Source: Pseudomonas sp. SCB32
GTDB taxonomy: Bacteria > Pseudomonadota > Gammaproteobacteria > Pseudomonadales > Pseudomonadaceae
Assembly: GCF_009189165.1 (NCBI RefSeq)
Contig: NZ_CP045118.1
Location: 2,294,001-2,358,000 of the forward strand
Direction: 5' to 3'
DNA length: 64,000 bases
The position numbers and the translations under genes are program-made. Positions 7,206 through 16,809 of the stretch are shown piece by piece. Position 1 is the first letter of the stretch. Each line of letters starts with the position of its first letter. The notes beneath the pieces are model-generated. The model worked only from the letters and a program-made list of their open reading frames with translations, had not been told where the DNA came from and ran no database searches.

Positions 7206-8741
7206 TCAGTCCTTGAGGAAGGCTTGGAAGCGGAACAGTTCGGTCAGGCGGTAGCCGCGGTAGCGACCCATCGCCAGCATGAACGCCACCAGGATCAGCA
7301 GCACGGCCGGGAAGGTGAACACGAAGTACACCAGCTCCGGAATGCGCATCAGGATGTGCGCCAGGGCGGCTGCGACCAGAGTGCCGATGGCGGCCTTCAT
7401 GGCGTGCGCGGCGCCGCGCTCTTCCCAGGTGATCGACAGGCGCTCGATGCTCATGGTCAGGATCACCATCGGGAACAGGGCGACCGACAGGCCGCTCTCG
7501 AAGCCGAGCTTGTGGCTGAGCAGGCTGATGGCGGCGATCATCACCACCACGAAGGTCAGCACCACCGACAGGCGCGGTAGCATCTGCAACTTCAGGTGTT
7601 CCAGGTAGGAGCGAAGCGACAGGCCCAGCGCGGTGATCACGGTGAACAGGCCGATACCCCACTGCAGGCCGGTTTCGCGGAAGGCCAGGGCGATCAGCAC
7701 CGGGGTGAAGGTGCCCAGGGTCTGGATGCCGATCAGGTTACGCAGCACCAGGATCACCAGCACGCCGAACGGGATCATGATCATGATCTGGAAGGTCTGC
7801 TGGGTGGACAGCGGCAGGCCGTACAGCGAGTACTCGAGGAAGGCCGCGTCGGTGTTCTCGTCCGACAGCTTGGCCAGGCGGATGGCATTCATCTCGCTGC
7901 TGTTGAGGCTGAAGTTGACCTGGACTTTCTTGCCGCCTTCGATGGACAGCAGGCTTTCGTCACCCAGCCACCAGATCAGACGGTCGGCGGGCAGGCCGCG
8001 CTCGCCGCTTTCCGGGTTGAAGTACAGCCACTCCTTGCCGTTGAAGCTGCGCAGCCAGAGTTCGGGCTGCTGCGGCTGGTTGGCCACCAGGCGGATGGTA
8101 TGCACGCGCTCCAGTGGCACGTGGGCGATGGCCAGCAGGGTCTCGACCACGTGGGAGCGTTTTTCCAGGCTGGTGTCGCCGGCCAGCAACAGTTTGACGT
8201 TGTCGTCGCTGAGGTTGTTGGCGCGCTTGATGGCTTCGCTGACGAAGGTCTCGACGTCCGCCGAGTGCTGGCGGATGGGGGCGATCAGGGCTTCGGCGGC
8301 GATTTTCTCGGGGCCTTCCAGAGGCAGGCTGTCGCGGAAGATCGGGCCTTTTTCCTTGGGCTTCTCGCCGTTGGTGCCGGCGTAGCGCTTGGTCAGCACC
8401 AGGCGGTAATAGAGGGTCTGCTGGCCGCTGGCGCGACGCGAGGACCAGGTCACCTTGCGGTTGCCGTCGGCACGGTTGATGCCCACACCGTAGTTGTTGG
8501 AGACGAAACTCTCATTGAGGCTGACGTAGTTCTGGCTCAGCGGCGGCACGAACATCTGCACCTTCACCGGCGTCTTCGGCGTGGCAACGAATTCGACCTT
8601 GGCGTCGATGTTCCACAAGTCGTCGGTCTCGGCCTCGCTCATCGGGATGCCGAGGATGAAGATCTGATAGGCGGTGATCGCAACGCCCAGCGTCAGCAGG
8701 ATGGCGATCAGGACCTTCAGATGCAGTGTAAGAGAGCGCAT
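7206..8741 (-). CDS. inactive transglutaminase fused to seven TM helices
   Basis: 511 residues. An N-terminal membrane helix (about residues 7-27) is followed by a periplasmic domain of the inactive-transglutaminase type, with no obvious Cys-His-Asp triad. The C-terminal 200 or so residues contain about seven hydrophobic helices, beginning near F-Q-I-M-I-M-I-P-F-G-V-L-V-I-L-V-L. This arrangement is typical of the UUP1/7TM_transglut family, always found beside an ATP-grasp ligase and a retropepsin-like protease. It probably acts as the membrane scaffold or peptide-binding receptor of the cassette. It starts 4 bp after the protease stop, so the genes are likely translated together. Confidence 0.8.
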   Translation of the reverse strand: MRSLTLHLKVLIAILLTLGVAITAYQIFILGIPMSEAETDDLWNIDAKVEFVATPKTPVKVQMFVPPLSQNYVSLNESFVSNNYGVGINRADGNRKVTWSSRRASGQQTLYYRLVLTKRYAGTNGEKPKEKGPIFRDSLPLEGPEKIAAEALIAPIRQHSADVETFVSEAIKRANNLSDDNVKLLLAGDTSLEKRSHVVETLLAIAHVPLERVHTIRLVANQPQQPELWLRSFNGKEWLYFNPESGERGLPADRLIWWLGDESLLSIEGGKKVQVNFSLNSSEMNAIRLAKLSDENTDAAFLEYSLYGLPLSTQQTFQIMIMIPFGVLVILVLRNLIGIQTLGTFTPVLIALAFRETGLQWGIGLFTVITALGLSLRSYLEHLKLQMLPRLSVVLTFVVVMIAAISLLSHKLGFESGLSVALFPMVILTMSIERLSITWEERGAAHAMKAAIGTLVAAALAHILMRIPELVYFVFTFPAVLLILVAFMLAMGRYRGYRLTELFRFQAFLKD

Positions 8742-8745
8742 GGGA

Positions 8746-9285
8746 TTACTCGGCAGGTTTCGCTACGGGTTGGCAACCGGGCTTGCCGGCGGCGTATTTC
8801 AGGCTTGGGTCGACCAGGGCGCCGAATCGCTTGAGCGCGTCGGAGCCGATCAGAAGCGGATATTGGAAGGCGCTACGGTCGGTAAGGTTCACTTCGATGG
8901 TGCGTCTGATCTTGCCCATGCAGACATCCAGTTCGATCACCGGGCGTGCGGTATAGGCCTTGCCTTCTTCGGGGTCGTAGTCGCCATGACGGCGCTTGAT
9001 CTTGCTGATGCGCGCCAGGGGTTTTTCGATCGGCTGGCTGTCGGCTGTGTCGGTGGCCAGGTAGAAGCGCACCCAGGTCTCGCCGTCGCGCTTGAAGCGC
9101 TTGATGTCGCGGGCGCTGAGCGAGGCGGTCTTGGCGCCGGTGTCGAGTTTGGCGGCCAGTTCCAGGCTCAGGTCGTCGATGCGGGCGTATTCATTCAGGC
9201 CGTAGACAGTCTTGCCGGCAGCGGCGCTGGCGCCGGAAAACAGGGCGATGCAGAGGAGCAGCAGGGCAGTGGGCGTGAGTCTCAT
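8746..9285 (-). CDS. retropepsin-like 'ATP-dependent zinc protease' family protein
   Basis: 179 residues from the ATG at 9285, chosen because it gives a signal peptide (M-R-L-T-P-T-A-L-L-L-L, cleavage near A-S-A-A-A). The body carries the aspartic-protease motif K-L-D-T-G-A-K-T-A-S, then P-V-I-E-L-D-V-C-M-G and the family-typical L-I-G-S-D-A-L-K. The family (Pfam 'Zn_protease') is named after an old prediction, but its fold and D-T-G-A motif are those of single-chain retropepsins. The signal peptide predicts a periplasmic enzyme. It heads the three-gene cassette and may trim or remove the modification made by the ligase; that link is inference. Confidence 0.75.
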   Translation of the reverse strand: MRLTPTALLLLCIALFSGASAAAGKTVYGLNEYARIDDLSLELAAKLDTGAKTASLSARDIKRFKRDGETWVRFYLATDTADSQPIEKPLARISKIKRRHGDYDPEEGKAYTARPVIELDVCMGKIRRTIEVNLTDRSAFQYPLLIGSDALKRFGALVDPSLKYAAGKPGCQPVAKPAE

Positions 9286-9483
9286 AGGTCTTGATGCGTG
9301 GGTGGCCGCAAAGCCTTGGAAAGTGGGTGTCCCGGCTGTCACCCACGCGTGGGCAGGGCCGGATTGCCACCAGGCGGGGCCCAGGGACGCCAGGCAATAG
9401 CGCGGCGGATTCTACCATGCGGTTTTTACGTGGCGACAGTCGGTTGGCGCCTTGGCAGGGGATTTGTTGCGGGCGCGTGACGC

Positions 9484-9526
9484 CCCGCCCATGCGGGCGG
9501 GACGTCAGGGCGCGGCAATCGCGCCC
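9484..9526. other. pair of GC-rich hairpins in the 289-bp gap
   Basis: Two perfect stems lie between the protease gene and the DUF2950 gene: CCCGCCC/GGGCGGG (9484-9501) and GGGCGCG/CGCGCCC (9508-9526). Neither has a T run on either strand, so a Rho-independent terminator is not certain. They may mark the 3' end of the DUF3300-DUF2950 transcript. No gene or promoter was recognised in the rest of 9286-9574. Confidence 0.35.
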
Positions 9527-9574
9527 GTAATGCCGGGGCCTGATTGCCAGGCGGTGGCTGAGCCCGATGGTGGC

Positions 9575-10465
9575 TCAGGGGGATGGTGGGGCGGTGACTT
9601 CGCTCCAGCTGCTATCGGGGTCGAAGCGGGTCATCTTCAGGGCGATCTTGTCGCCATTGGGGCCCAGGTTCTTGGAAAAGACCTCCCCGTCGTGGCTGAT
9701 CATGAAGCTCATCACGCCAGTGTCGCCATAGCGGACCGGCCAGGCGATCAGGGCGAAGCCGCGGGTCATCTTGCCGCCGATCATGTAGTCATAGGCGCCG
9801 CCGGGTGCCGACGGACCCTGGGCGGTGAGTATCCGGTAGTGGTAGCCGTGCCAGCCGCCGTCCGGGAGTTCATCGCCGAACAGCGGCCCGAGCGGGCTTT
9901 CCTCACCGTTCTCTTCCTCCGGCCAGTACAGGCCATCGTGACGGCCGTCGCTGCTGACGAACTTCTGCGCGTACTCCAGTACACCGTCGCCATTGCGATC
10001 GACTTCGGCAAAGTCCATCTGCGCGTCGTGATAGGCCTGTACCGCCTCCATCGCTGCGTCTTCGTTGCGGCCGATGCGACGGATGCGGATTTCTTCTCCG
10101 CCCGCCTTGGCATTGAAGGCCCATCCTTTCTGCTCGTGCACGATGGGCAGGGGCAGCGACCATGGGTCGTTGCCGACCACCAGGCGGGCGCGGTCGGGGC
10201 CGTCCTTCTCAATCTGGTGCTTGTCCTTGTAATGCGCGAGGAAGGCATCTACCTCCTCGCGGTCGATGTTTTCCGGCGGGATGTAGCTACGCCAGTCCGT
10301 GCCGAGCAGGGCGGCCAGGCGTTCCGGGTCGGCCTTTTCAGTGCCGAGCGCGGCGACGAAGGCGTCGGCGGCAGCTTCCGGCGTGGGGAAGGTTTCCTGC
10401 GCCAGCAGGCTGCAGGGCAGTGCGCCCAGGAGGGCGAGCGCCAACAGGCGCGATGCGACATGCAT
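9575..10465 (-). CDS. DUF2950 family exported protein
   Basis: 296 residues from the ATG at 10465, preceded by TAGGAGA. A signal peptide (M-H-V-A-S-R-L-L-A-L-A-L-L-G-A-L-P...L-L-A-Q) is followed by a domain with F-P-T-P-E-A-A-A-D-A-F-V-A-A-L near its start and G-G-A-Y-D-Y-M-I-G-G-K-M-T-R-G-F near its end, as in DUF2950. Biochemical function is unknown. It lies 10 bp after the DUF3300 lipoprotein on the same strand; these families often occur together, suggesting a shared envelope role. A longer upstream frame exists but would overlap the DUF3300 gene and hide the signal peptide. Confidence 0.8.
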   Translation of the reverse strand: MHVASRLLALALLGALPCSLLAQETFPTPEAAADAFVAALGTEKADPERLAALLGTDWRSYIPPENIDREEVDAFLAHYKDKHQIEKDGPDRARLVVGNDPWSLPLPIVHEQKGWAFNAKAGGEEIRIRRIGRNEDAAMEAVQAYHDAQMDFAEVDRNGDGVLEYAQKFVSSDGRHDGLYWPEEENGEESPLGPLFGDELPDGGWHGYHYRILTAQGPSAPGGAYDYMIGGKMTRGFALIAWPVRYGDTGVMSFMISHDGEVFSKNLGPNGDKIALKMTRFDPDSSWSEVTAPPSP

Positions 10466-10475
10466 GAGTCGTCTC

Positions 10476-12146
10476 CTATCGGCGCCGTCCGCCGCCGCCG
10501 GACGGCGCGCGGGCTTGGCGTTGTACGGTGTGGCCGGCGCGTGATGCCTGTGCTTGCGGCCTGCTGGCGGCGGCGCGGCTAGCTTGTCCTCGGTCGGCGG
10601 CGACGCGGGATTGCCTTGGGTTGTTGGCTCCGGCGAAGGCGTTGTTTCGCGGCGCCTGGCTCCTGGCGCTCTGCTGCCGGGCCTGTTCGCGGATTTTCGT
10701 GTTGTTCTGTGCTCGTGACCGTTGCTGCGACTGTGCGCTGCGGTTCTGCGCCACGTTCTGCGAGCGTTGGCGGGCGTCAGGGTTGTCCCGCAAGTCGCGC
10801 GTGGCGGCCTGGGCGCGATCGCGGGCCTGCTGGTTGTCGCGCAGCTGGTTGCCTTGCTGGGGCCGCTGTTGCAGGGCTTGCTGGTTGTCGCGCAAGTCGC
10901 GAGTGGCTGCCTGGGCGCGGTCGCGAGCCTGTGCATTGTTCAGCGCAGGCGGTTCGATGCCACGCTGGGTCAGGCTTTCGCGGGCCCGGGACCGTTCTTG
11001 CGCACGGGCGGAGTCGAAGCCGCGCATGGCCTCGCGCTGATCGCCGCCAGAGAGCCGGCGGTTGTACTGCTCGCGGCTGGCGGCGTCGCGGTAGGGCACG
11101 CCATTGCGGTAGGTGGGATCATGACGCCAGGTGGCGCGATTGCTGCCGTTGACCTGCCGATTGCCGGTGAGCTCGCGGTTCACGTTCCGGTTCACGTTCC
11201 GGTTGCTGTTGAAGTTGTTGTAGTGCTCCACATCCACGTCGATCTCGTGGTCGTCCCAGTCGCAGTCGCCCCAGAGCTCGTTGACGATAGCGATGCCGGC
11301 GCCGAAGGCGAGGCCCGTGGCCAGTGCGGTGGCCACAGGGTATTCGTATTGGGGCGGCGGCGGGTAGTAGGGCGGCGGACTGGAAGGGTAGGCCCAGGTG
11401 CCATAGGCCTGGTTGGGGTTGTAGCTGGGAACGTAGACCACCTGCGGGTTGGTCGGCTCGATGATGATCGTCTGCGATGGCGCCGGCTGTTGCACCACCA
11501 CGGTGTCGCCGCCGGAGGCTGGAGGGGGCGCCGCGGCCGGCTTGATGCTGATGGTCTGCTGCTCATTCGACTTCAGGTTGCCGGCGGCCTGGGCCTGACG
11601 GCGCAGGCGCTGGATGGAGTCCATCACGGCGTCAGGCTGGGCCAGGAAGGCGTCGCCGACGCGCTGCACCCAGACGGGGTCCTGCTCCAGCGTGGCCAAA
11701 ACGACAGGGAAGGCGACCAGCGACTGGACGCTCGGGTCCCACGGCTGGTTGGCAACCTGCTTCACGGCCTCGTCGCCGGAGACGCCAGGGTGGGCTTTGA
11801 CCCAGGCCGCAGCGTCTGCCACGTTGCCCGGGTAGGTCGTGGCCATCAGTACCTGCGCCAGCAGCGAATCCGGGTACAGCGCAATCGGCGCGAGCATCTG
11901 GTCGAGCTGTTCGGTGGTGAACACCGCTTGGGAAGACGTTGCCGGAGCGGCCGGGGGGGCCGCAGCCGCGGGAGCGGGAGCTGGGGGTGGCGCTGGGGCG
12001 GCCGCTGGTGCCGCAGGTGGCGCGGCGGCTGGCTGGCTGGCGGTCGGGGTAGCGGGGGCGGCGGCTTTGGCGTTGGGCGGTTCGCTCTTGTCGCAGCCCG
12101 CTAACGCCAGCAGGGCGACCAGAATCAGGTGCTGACATTCGCGCAT
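10476..12146 (-). CDS. DUF3300 family lipoprotein with Arg/Gln-rich tail
   Basis: 556 residues from the ATG at 12146 (AGGAGAG upstream). The N-terminus is a lipoprotein signal with lipobox L-A-G-C (Cys18), then a Pro/Ala-rich linker of about 60 residues. The DUF3300 domain follows, with Q-L-D-Q-M-L-A-P-I-A-L-Y-P-D-S-L-L-A-Q-V-L-M-A typical of the family, then a Tyr/Pro stretch and a 200-residue low-complexity Arg/Gln/Asn tail. In that tail the 15-residue unit A-R-D-R-A-Q-A-A-T-R-D-L-R-D-N occurs twice. The basic tail could bind nucleic acid, LPS or acidic polymers. Function unknown. First gene of the pair with DUF2950. Confidence 0.8.
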   Translation of the reverse strand: MRECQHLILVALLALAGCDKSEPPNAKAAAPATPTASQPAAAPPAAPAAAPAPPPAPAPAAAAPPAAPATSSQAVFTTEQLDQMLAPIALYPDSLLAQVLMATTYPGNVADAAAWVKAHPGVSGDEAVKQVANQPWDPSVQSLVAFPVVLATLEQDPVWVQRVGDAFLAQPDAVMDSIQRLRRQAQAAGNLKSNEQQTISIKPAAAPPPASGGDTVVVQQPAPSQTIIIEPTNPQVVYVPSYNPNQAYGTWAYPSSPPPYYPPPPQYEYPVATALATGLAFGAGIAIVNELWGDCDWDDHEIDVDVEHYNNFNSNRNVNRNVNRELTGNRQVNGSNRATWRHDPTYRNGVPYRDAASREQYNRRLSGGDQREAMRGFDSARAQERSRARESLTQRGIEPPALNNAQARDRAQAATRDLRDNQQALQQRPQQGNQLRDNQQARDRAQAATRDLRDNPDARQRSQNVAQNRSAQSQQRSRAQNNTKIREQARQQSARSQAPRNNAFAGANNPRQSRVAADRGQASRAAASRPQAQASRAGHTVQRQARAPSGGGGRRR

Positions 12147-12308
12147 GGCGCTCTCCTGTGCCTGTGCCGGGGAATGCCCGGCCCGTGGAAAAAGCGCCAC
12201 GGTAGATTACGGGTCCACAGAATGATAGGCGCGTTGGCGGAAGGCTGCCGAAAGTCGAACGCCGACGATGCCGGCCATCGACGAGGTGATCTCGCGACCT
12301 GGCGACTG

Positions 12309-13127
12309 TTACTTGAGCCGGCGCTCCACGCCTTTCTCGACCAGGATCTTGGCGGAGATCTCTTCCACCGAGAAATGCGTCGAGTTGATGTAGGCGATGT
12401 TCTCGCGGCGGAACAGGTTCTCCACCTCGCGCACCTCGAACTCGCACTGGGCGAAGCTGGCGTAGCGGCTGTTGGGCTTGCGCTCGTTGCGGATGGAGGT
12501 GAGTCGGTCGGGGTCGATGGTCAGGCCGAACAGCTTGTGCTTGTAGGGCTTGAGCGCATTGGGCAGCTGCAGGCGCTCCATGTCTTCCTCGGTCAGCGGG
12601 TAGTTCGCAGCGCGGATGCCATACTGCAGGGCCATGTAGAGGCAGGTCGGGGTCTTGCCCGAGCGCGACACGCCGACCAGGATCAGGTCGGCCTTGTCGT
12701 AGTAGTGGGTGCGGGCGCCGTCGTCGTTGTCGAGCGCGAAGTTGACCGCGTCGATACGCTCCATGTAATTGGAGTTGTGGCCGATGCTGTGGGACTTTCC
12801 GACGGAATACGACGAGTCTGCGGACAATTCCTGCTCGAGCGGGGACAAAAACGTCGAGAAGATGTCAATCATGAAACCGTTGGACTGCGCAAGGACCGAA
12901 CGGATCTCGCGGTTTACGATGGTATCGAAGATGATCGGGCGCGCCCCGTCCGCCTCGGCAGCATTGTTGATTTGCTGTACCATGACGCGCGCTTTTTCTT
13001 CGGTATCGATGTAAGGTCGCGTAAGTTTGACGAAATTGATGTTCTCGAACTGCGCAAGAAGGCTCTGGCCGAGGGTTTCAGCAGTAATGCCGGTGCCGTC
13101 GGAAATGAAAAATGCAGTTCGTTTCAT
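12309..13127 (-). CDS. ppsR: PEP synthase regulatory protein (kinase/phosphotransferase, DUF299)
   Basis: 272 residues. PSRP-type bifunctional regulator that inactivates PEP synthase by ADP-dependent phosphorylation of a Thr and reactivates it by Pi-dependent dephosphorylation. Visible signatures are [20 protein letters not shown] at the N-terminus and a P-loop-like [11 protein letters not shown] near residue 155. The gene is divergent from ppsA, the expected partner. The first 60 or so codons are noticeably more AT-rich than neighbouring genes, possibly because of the shared promoter region. Confidence 0.93.
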   Translation of the reverse strand: MKRTAFFISDGTGITAETLGQSLLAQFENINFVKLTRPYIDTEEKARVMVQQINNAAEADGARPIIFDTIVNREIRSVLAQSNGFMIDIFSTFLSPLEQELSADSSYSVGKSHSIGHNSNYMERIDAVNFALDNDDGARTHYYDKADLILVGVSRSGKTPTCLYMALQYGIRAANYPLTEEDMERLQLPNALKPYKHKLFGLTIDPDRLTSIRNERKPNSRYASFAQCEFEVREVENLFRRENIAYINSTHFSVEEISAKILVEKGVERRLK

Positions 13128-13292
13128 ATGCGCTGCGGGCCTTAAGGTAGGAACGTTTCTTGGCTATGATAGGCCGCGCGTTTGCAAGGCCCTTTGCCGG
13201 GGCATTCTTACTCATTTTTCTGGCCCGGGCCAGAAGAGTGGCGCCGCACCGGCCCGTACGACCTTTTCCAACACCTTAGTGGAGAGATCACC
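13128..13292. promoter_or_regulatory. ppsR-ppsA divergent promoter region with 18-bp palindrome
   Basis: The 165-bp gap between the divergent genes contains a perfect palindrome, TTCTGGCCCGGGCCAGAA (13218-13235), a possible operator or a hairpin in the ppsA leader. A TATGAT at 13165-13170 could be a -10 element for ppsA, but its -35 region is weak. GGAGAG at 13281-13286 is the ppsA ribosome site. Confidence 0.4.
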
Positions 13293-15662
13293 TTGGTAGA
13301 GTACGTAGTTTCCCTCGATAAGCTCGGCGTCCACGATGTCGAACATGTGGGGGGCAAGAACGCATCCCTGGGCGAAATGATCAGCAACCTCGCCGGTGCC
13401 GGCGTTTCCGTACCGGGTGGTTTCGCTACCACCGCCCAGGCCTACCGTGACTTCCTCGAGCAGAGCGGCCTTAACGATCGCATCCATGCTGCGCTGGACG
13501 CTCTCGATGTGGATGACGTGAATGCCCTGGCCAAGACCGGCGCGCAGATTCGCCAGTGGGTGATGGACGCCGAGTTCCCCACCCGCCTCGATGCCGAGAT
13601 CCGCAAGGCCTTCGCCGAGATGGCTGGTAGCAACGACAACATGGCCGTGGCCGTGCGTTCCTCCGCCACCGCCGAAGACCTGCCGGACGCCTCCTTCGCC
13701 GGCCAGCAGGAGACCTTCCTGAATATCCGCGGCGTGGACAACGTGATCCGCGCGGCCAAGGAAGTCTTCGCCTCCCTATTCAACGACCGTGCCATCGCCT
13801 ACCGCGTGCACCAGGGCTTCGACCACAAACTGGTCGCCCTGTCCGCCGGCGTACAGCGTATGGTCCGTTCGGAAACCGGCACCGCCGGCGTGATGTTCAC
13901 CCTGGACACCGAATCCGGTTTCCGTGACGTGGTGTTCATCACCGGCGCCTACGGCCTCGGCGAGACCGTGGTGCAGGGCGCGGTGAACCCCGACGAGTTC
14001 TACGTCCACAAGCCGACCCTGGAAGCCGGCCGCCCGGCGATCCTGCGTCGCAACCTGGGCAGCAAGGCCATCAAGATGGTCTACGGCGAAGAAGCCAAGG
14101 CCGGCAAGTCGGTCAAGGTGGTCGACGTCGAGAAGGCCGATCGCGCGCGCTTCGCCCTGTCCGACGCCGAAGTGATCGAGCTGGCCAAGCAGGCCCTGAT
14201 CATCGAGAAGCACTACGAGCGTCCGATGGACATCGAGTGGGCCAAAGATGGCGACGACGGCAAGCTGTACATCGTCCAGGCCCGCCCCGAGACCGTGAAG
14301 AGCCGCGTAAGCGCTACCGTGATGGAGCGCTACCTGCTTAAGGAAAAGGGCAAGGTCCTGGTGGAAGGCCGTGCGATCGGCCAGCGCATCGGCGCAGGCC
14401 CGGTGAAGGTGATCCACGACGTATCCGAGATGGACAAGGTCCAGCCGGGCGACGTGCTGGTCTCCGACATGACCGACCCGGATTGGGAGCCGGTGATGAA
14501 GCGCGCCAGCGCCATCGTCACCAACCGTGGTGGCCGTACCTGCCACGCCGCGATCATCGCCCGTGAGCTGGGCATCCCGGCGGTCGTCGGCTGCGGTAAC
14601 GCAACCGCCGCCCTGAAGGACGGCCAGCGCGTGACCGTGTCCTGCGCCGAAGGCGACACCGGCCTGATCTACGAGGGCGAACTGGGCTTCGACATTCGCC
14701 AGAACTCGGTCGATGCCATGCCGGAGCTGCCGTTCAAGATCATGATGAACGTCGGTAACCCGGACCGCGCCTTCGATTTCGCCCAGCTGCCGAACGAAGG
14801 TGTGGGCCTGGCCCGCCTGGAATTCATCATCAACCGCATGATCGGCGTGCACCCCAAGGCGCTGCTGAACTTCGCCAGCCTGCCGGCGGACATCAAGGAC
14901 AGCGTCGAGAAGCGCATCGCCGGTTACGACGATCCGGTCGGCTTCTACGTCGAGAAGCTGGTCGAGGGCGTCAGCACCCTGGCCGCCGCCTTCTGGCCGA
15001 AGAAGGTCATCGTGCGTCTGTCGGACTTCAAGTCCAACGAATACGCCAACCTGATCGGCGGCAAGCTGTACGAGCCGGAAGAAGAGAACCCGATGCTCGG
15101 CTTCCGTGGCGCCTCGCGCTACATCAGCGAATCCTTCCGCGACTGCTTCGAGCTCGAATGCCGCGCGATGAAGAAGGTCCGCAACGAGATGGGCCTGACC
15201 AACGTCGAGCTGATGGTGCCCTTCGTGCGTACCCTGGGCGAAGCCTCCCAGGTCGTCGACCTGCTGGCCACCAACGGTCTCAAGCGTGGCGAGAACGGCC
15301 TGCGCGTCATCATGATGTGCGAGCTGCCGTCCAACGCCCTGCTGGCCGATGAGTTCCTCGAATTCTTCGACGGCTTCTCCATCGGCTCCAACGACCTGAC
15401 CCAGCTGACCCTGGGCCTGGATCGTGACTCGGGCATCGTCGCGCACCTGTTCGACGAACGTAACCCGGCCGTGAAGAAGCTGCTGTCCAATGCCATCCAG
15501 GCGTGTAACAAGGCCGGCAAGTACATCGGCATCTGTGGCCAGGGTCCGTCGGACCATCCGGACCTCGCCAAGTGGCTGATGGAGCAGGGCATCGAGAGCG
15601 TGTCGCTCAACCCCGACTCGGTCCTCGATACCTGGTTCTTCCTCGCCGAAGGCCAGTCCTGA
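13293..15662 (+). CDS. ppsA: phosphoenolpyruvate synthase
   Basis: 789 residues; converts pyruvate and ATP to PEP, AMP and phosphate for gluconeogenesis. The start is the TTG at 13293, seven bases after GGAGAG, giving [12 protein letters not shown] as in other pseudomonads. The frame is open upstream to 13182, but that extension has no ribosome site and looks non-coding. Domain order is the ATP-binding domain ([11 protein letters not shown]), the swivelling phosphohistidine domain ([12 protein letters not shown], catalytic His), then the PEP/pyruvate-binding barrel ending in [12 protein letters not shown] strong terminator follows. ppsR, upstream, is its regulator. Confidence 0.96.
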   Translation: MVEYVVSLDKLGVHDVEHVGGKNASLGEMISNLAGAGVSVPGGFATTAQAYRDFLEQSGLNDRIHAALDALDVDDVNALAKTGAQIRQWVMDAEFPTRLDAEIRKAFAEMAGSNDNMAVAVRSSATAEDLPDASFAGQQETFLNIRGVDNVIRAAKEVFASLFNDRAIAYRVHQGFDHKLVALSAGVQRMVRSETGTAGVMFTLDTESGFRDVVFITGAYGLGETVVQGAVNPDEFYVHKPTLEAGRPAILRRNLGSKAIKMVYGEEAKAGKSVKVVDVEKADRARFALSDAEVIELAKQALIIEKHYERPMDIEWAKDGDDGKLYIVQARPETVKSRVSATVMERYLLKEKGKVLVEGRAIGQRIGAGPVKVIHDVSEMDKVQPGDVLVSDMTDPDWEPVMKRASAIVTNRGGRTCHAAIIARELGIPAVVGCGNATAALKDGQRVTVSCAEGDTGLIYEGELGFDIRQNSVDAMPELPFKIMMNVGNPDRAFDFAQLPNEGVGLARLEFIINRMIGVHPKALLNFASLPADIKDSVEKRIAGYDDPVGFYVEKLVEGVSTLAAAFWPKKVIVRLSDFKSNEYANLIGGKLYEPEEENPMLGFRGASRYISESFRDCFELECRAMKKVRNEMGLTNVELMVPFVRTLGEASQVVDLLATNGLKRGENGLRVIMMCELPSNALLADEFLEFFDGFSIGSNDLTQLTLGLDRDSGIVAHLFDERNPAVKKLLSNAIQACNKAGKYIGICGQGPSDHPDLAKWLMEQGIESVSLNPDSVLDTWFFLAEGQS

Positions 15663-15683
15663 CGGTTCCTCTACCCTCTAAGA

Positions 15684-15714
15684 AAAGGGCGGGTGATTTC
15701 ACCCGCCCTTTTTT
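15684..15714 (+). terminator. ppsA terminator
   Basis: GGGCGGGT and ACCCGCCC close a GATTTC loop and are followed by six T's. It sits immediately upstream of the estX start, so the T run is part of the estX leader. Confidence 0.9.
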
Positions 15715-15729
15715 GTGCCAGTCGATTCC

Positions 15730-16704
15730 ATGCAAAGCAGCAGTCAACTTTTTCCCGTTGCGCTCCTGAGCGCAGAGTTCCGCGGTGACCTCACCGAGGA
15801 CGTGTACCGCCTCAAGCCGGGCAATAGCCCTGACTCCAGTGTCGAGCTGGTGCTCACCCGTCTCGGGATGCGCGACGGCCCTCGCGGCGTGCCGGTGATC
15901 CTCCTGCACGGCAGCTTCTCCAACCGTCGATTCTGGTATTCGCCCAAGTGCATCGGCTTCGGCCCCTACCTTGTGCGCGCCGGGTTCGACGTCTGGATTC
16001 CGGAAATGCGCGGGCACGGGCTTTCTCCGCGCAACCAGGACTACGACCGCAACCGCGTGGCCGACTACGCCCGTTTCGATCTGCCGGCGATCGCCCGCTT
16101 TATCGTCGAACAGTGCGGCCAGGCGCCGCACTGGATTGGCCATTCCCTGGGCGGCATCACCCTGGCGGCGGCGCTCGGTGGCGGTTATCTGGACGAGGGG
16201 CTGGCGGCCAGCGTGGCACTGTGTGGCAGCCAGATCAGCCGTACCTACTGGCCGCTCAAGCTGCCGCCGGTTGCCTGGAGCGGCCGTTTCCTGCTCAAGC
16301 GCCTGGGTGGTTTGTCCGGTTCGCGTCTCAAGCGTGGTCCTGAAGATGAGCCCCTTGGCCTGGCGCTGGAAACCCTGCGCTGGTACAGCCTGTTCGGGCG
16401 CTTTGGCGAACAGGACAACGACTGGTGGGGTGGCTTGCAGGACGTCAAGGTGCCGGTGCTGGCGGTGGCCTCCGATGGTGATTACCAGGACCCGGCCTGG
16501 GCCTGTCGCCAGCTGCTGGAGCAGTTTGGCTCCGAGGTGCGGGAATACCTGCGCCTGGGCAGGCGTCACGGATTCTCCGAGGACTTCGGCCATGTCGAGA
16601 TGCTGATCAGCAAGGGCGCGCAGTGTGAAGTCTGGCCTTTGTTGCAGCACTGGCTGGAGCGGGGAGCGTTGCCGGCCGGGCAGGGCGCTCTGGCGCAGGC
16701 TTGA
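15730..16704 (+). CDS. estX: alpha/beta-hydrolase (esterase EstX-type)
   Basis: 324 residues from the ATG at 15730; a GTG at 15715 is an alternative, and neither has a clear ribosome site because the ppsA terminator ends at 15714. Alpha/beta-hydrolase features are V-I-L-L-H-G-S-F (oxyanion region), the nucleophile elbow G-H-S-L-G-G, a late D-G-D-Y-Q-D acid and a C-terminal His in G-H-V-E. The substrate is not predictable; a lipid or ester hydrolase is likely. In P. aeruginosa the gene at this position is called estX. No signal peptide, so cytoplasmic. Confidence 0.85.
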   Translation: MQSSSQLFPVALLSAEFRGDLTEDVYRLKPGNSPDSSVELVLTRLGMRDGPRGVPVILLHGSFSNRRFWYSPKCIGFGPYLVRAGFDVWIPEMRGHGLSPRNQDYDRNRVADYARFDLPAIARFIVEQCGQAPHWIGHSLGGITLAAALGGGYLDEGLAASVALCGSQISRTYWPLKLPPVAWSGRFLLKRLGGLSGSRLKRGPEDEPLGLALETLRWYSLFGRFGEQDNDWWGGLQDVKVPVLAVASDGDYQDPAWACRQLLEQFGSEVREYLRLGRRHGFSEDFGHVEMLISKGAQCEVWPLLQHWLERGALPAGQGALAQA

Positions 16705-16809
16705 GCGTTCCGCGTCGACGCAGTAGCGGGTAGACTGTGACGCCAGTGAGCCTTTCGGTCACGTCTGGGCCGGATTGCCTTGTCCGTTTTCATCAAGAGG
16801 AGCGTCTCC

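Noticed and set aside
10722..12104. Plus-strand frame of 460 codons across the DUF3300 gene
   Set aside because: Low-complexity Val/Gly/Arg translation opposite a lipoprotein gene that has a lipobox, a ribosome site and a known domain.
13776..15557. Open frame of 593 codons on the minus strand inside ppsA
   Set aside because: Shadow of a conserved enzyme gene with all catalytic motifs on the plus strand.
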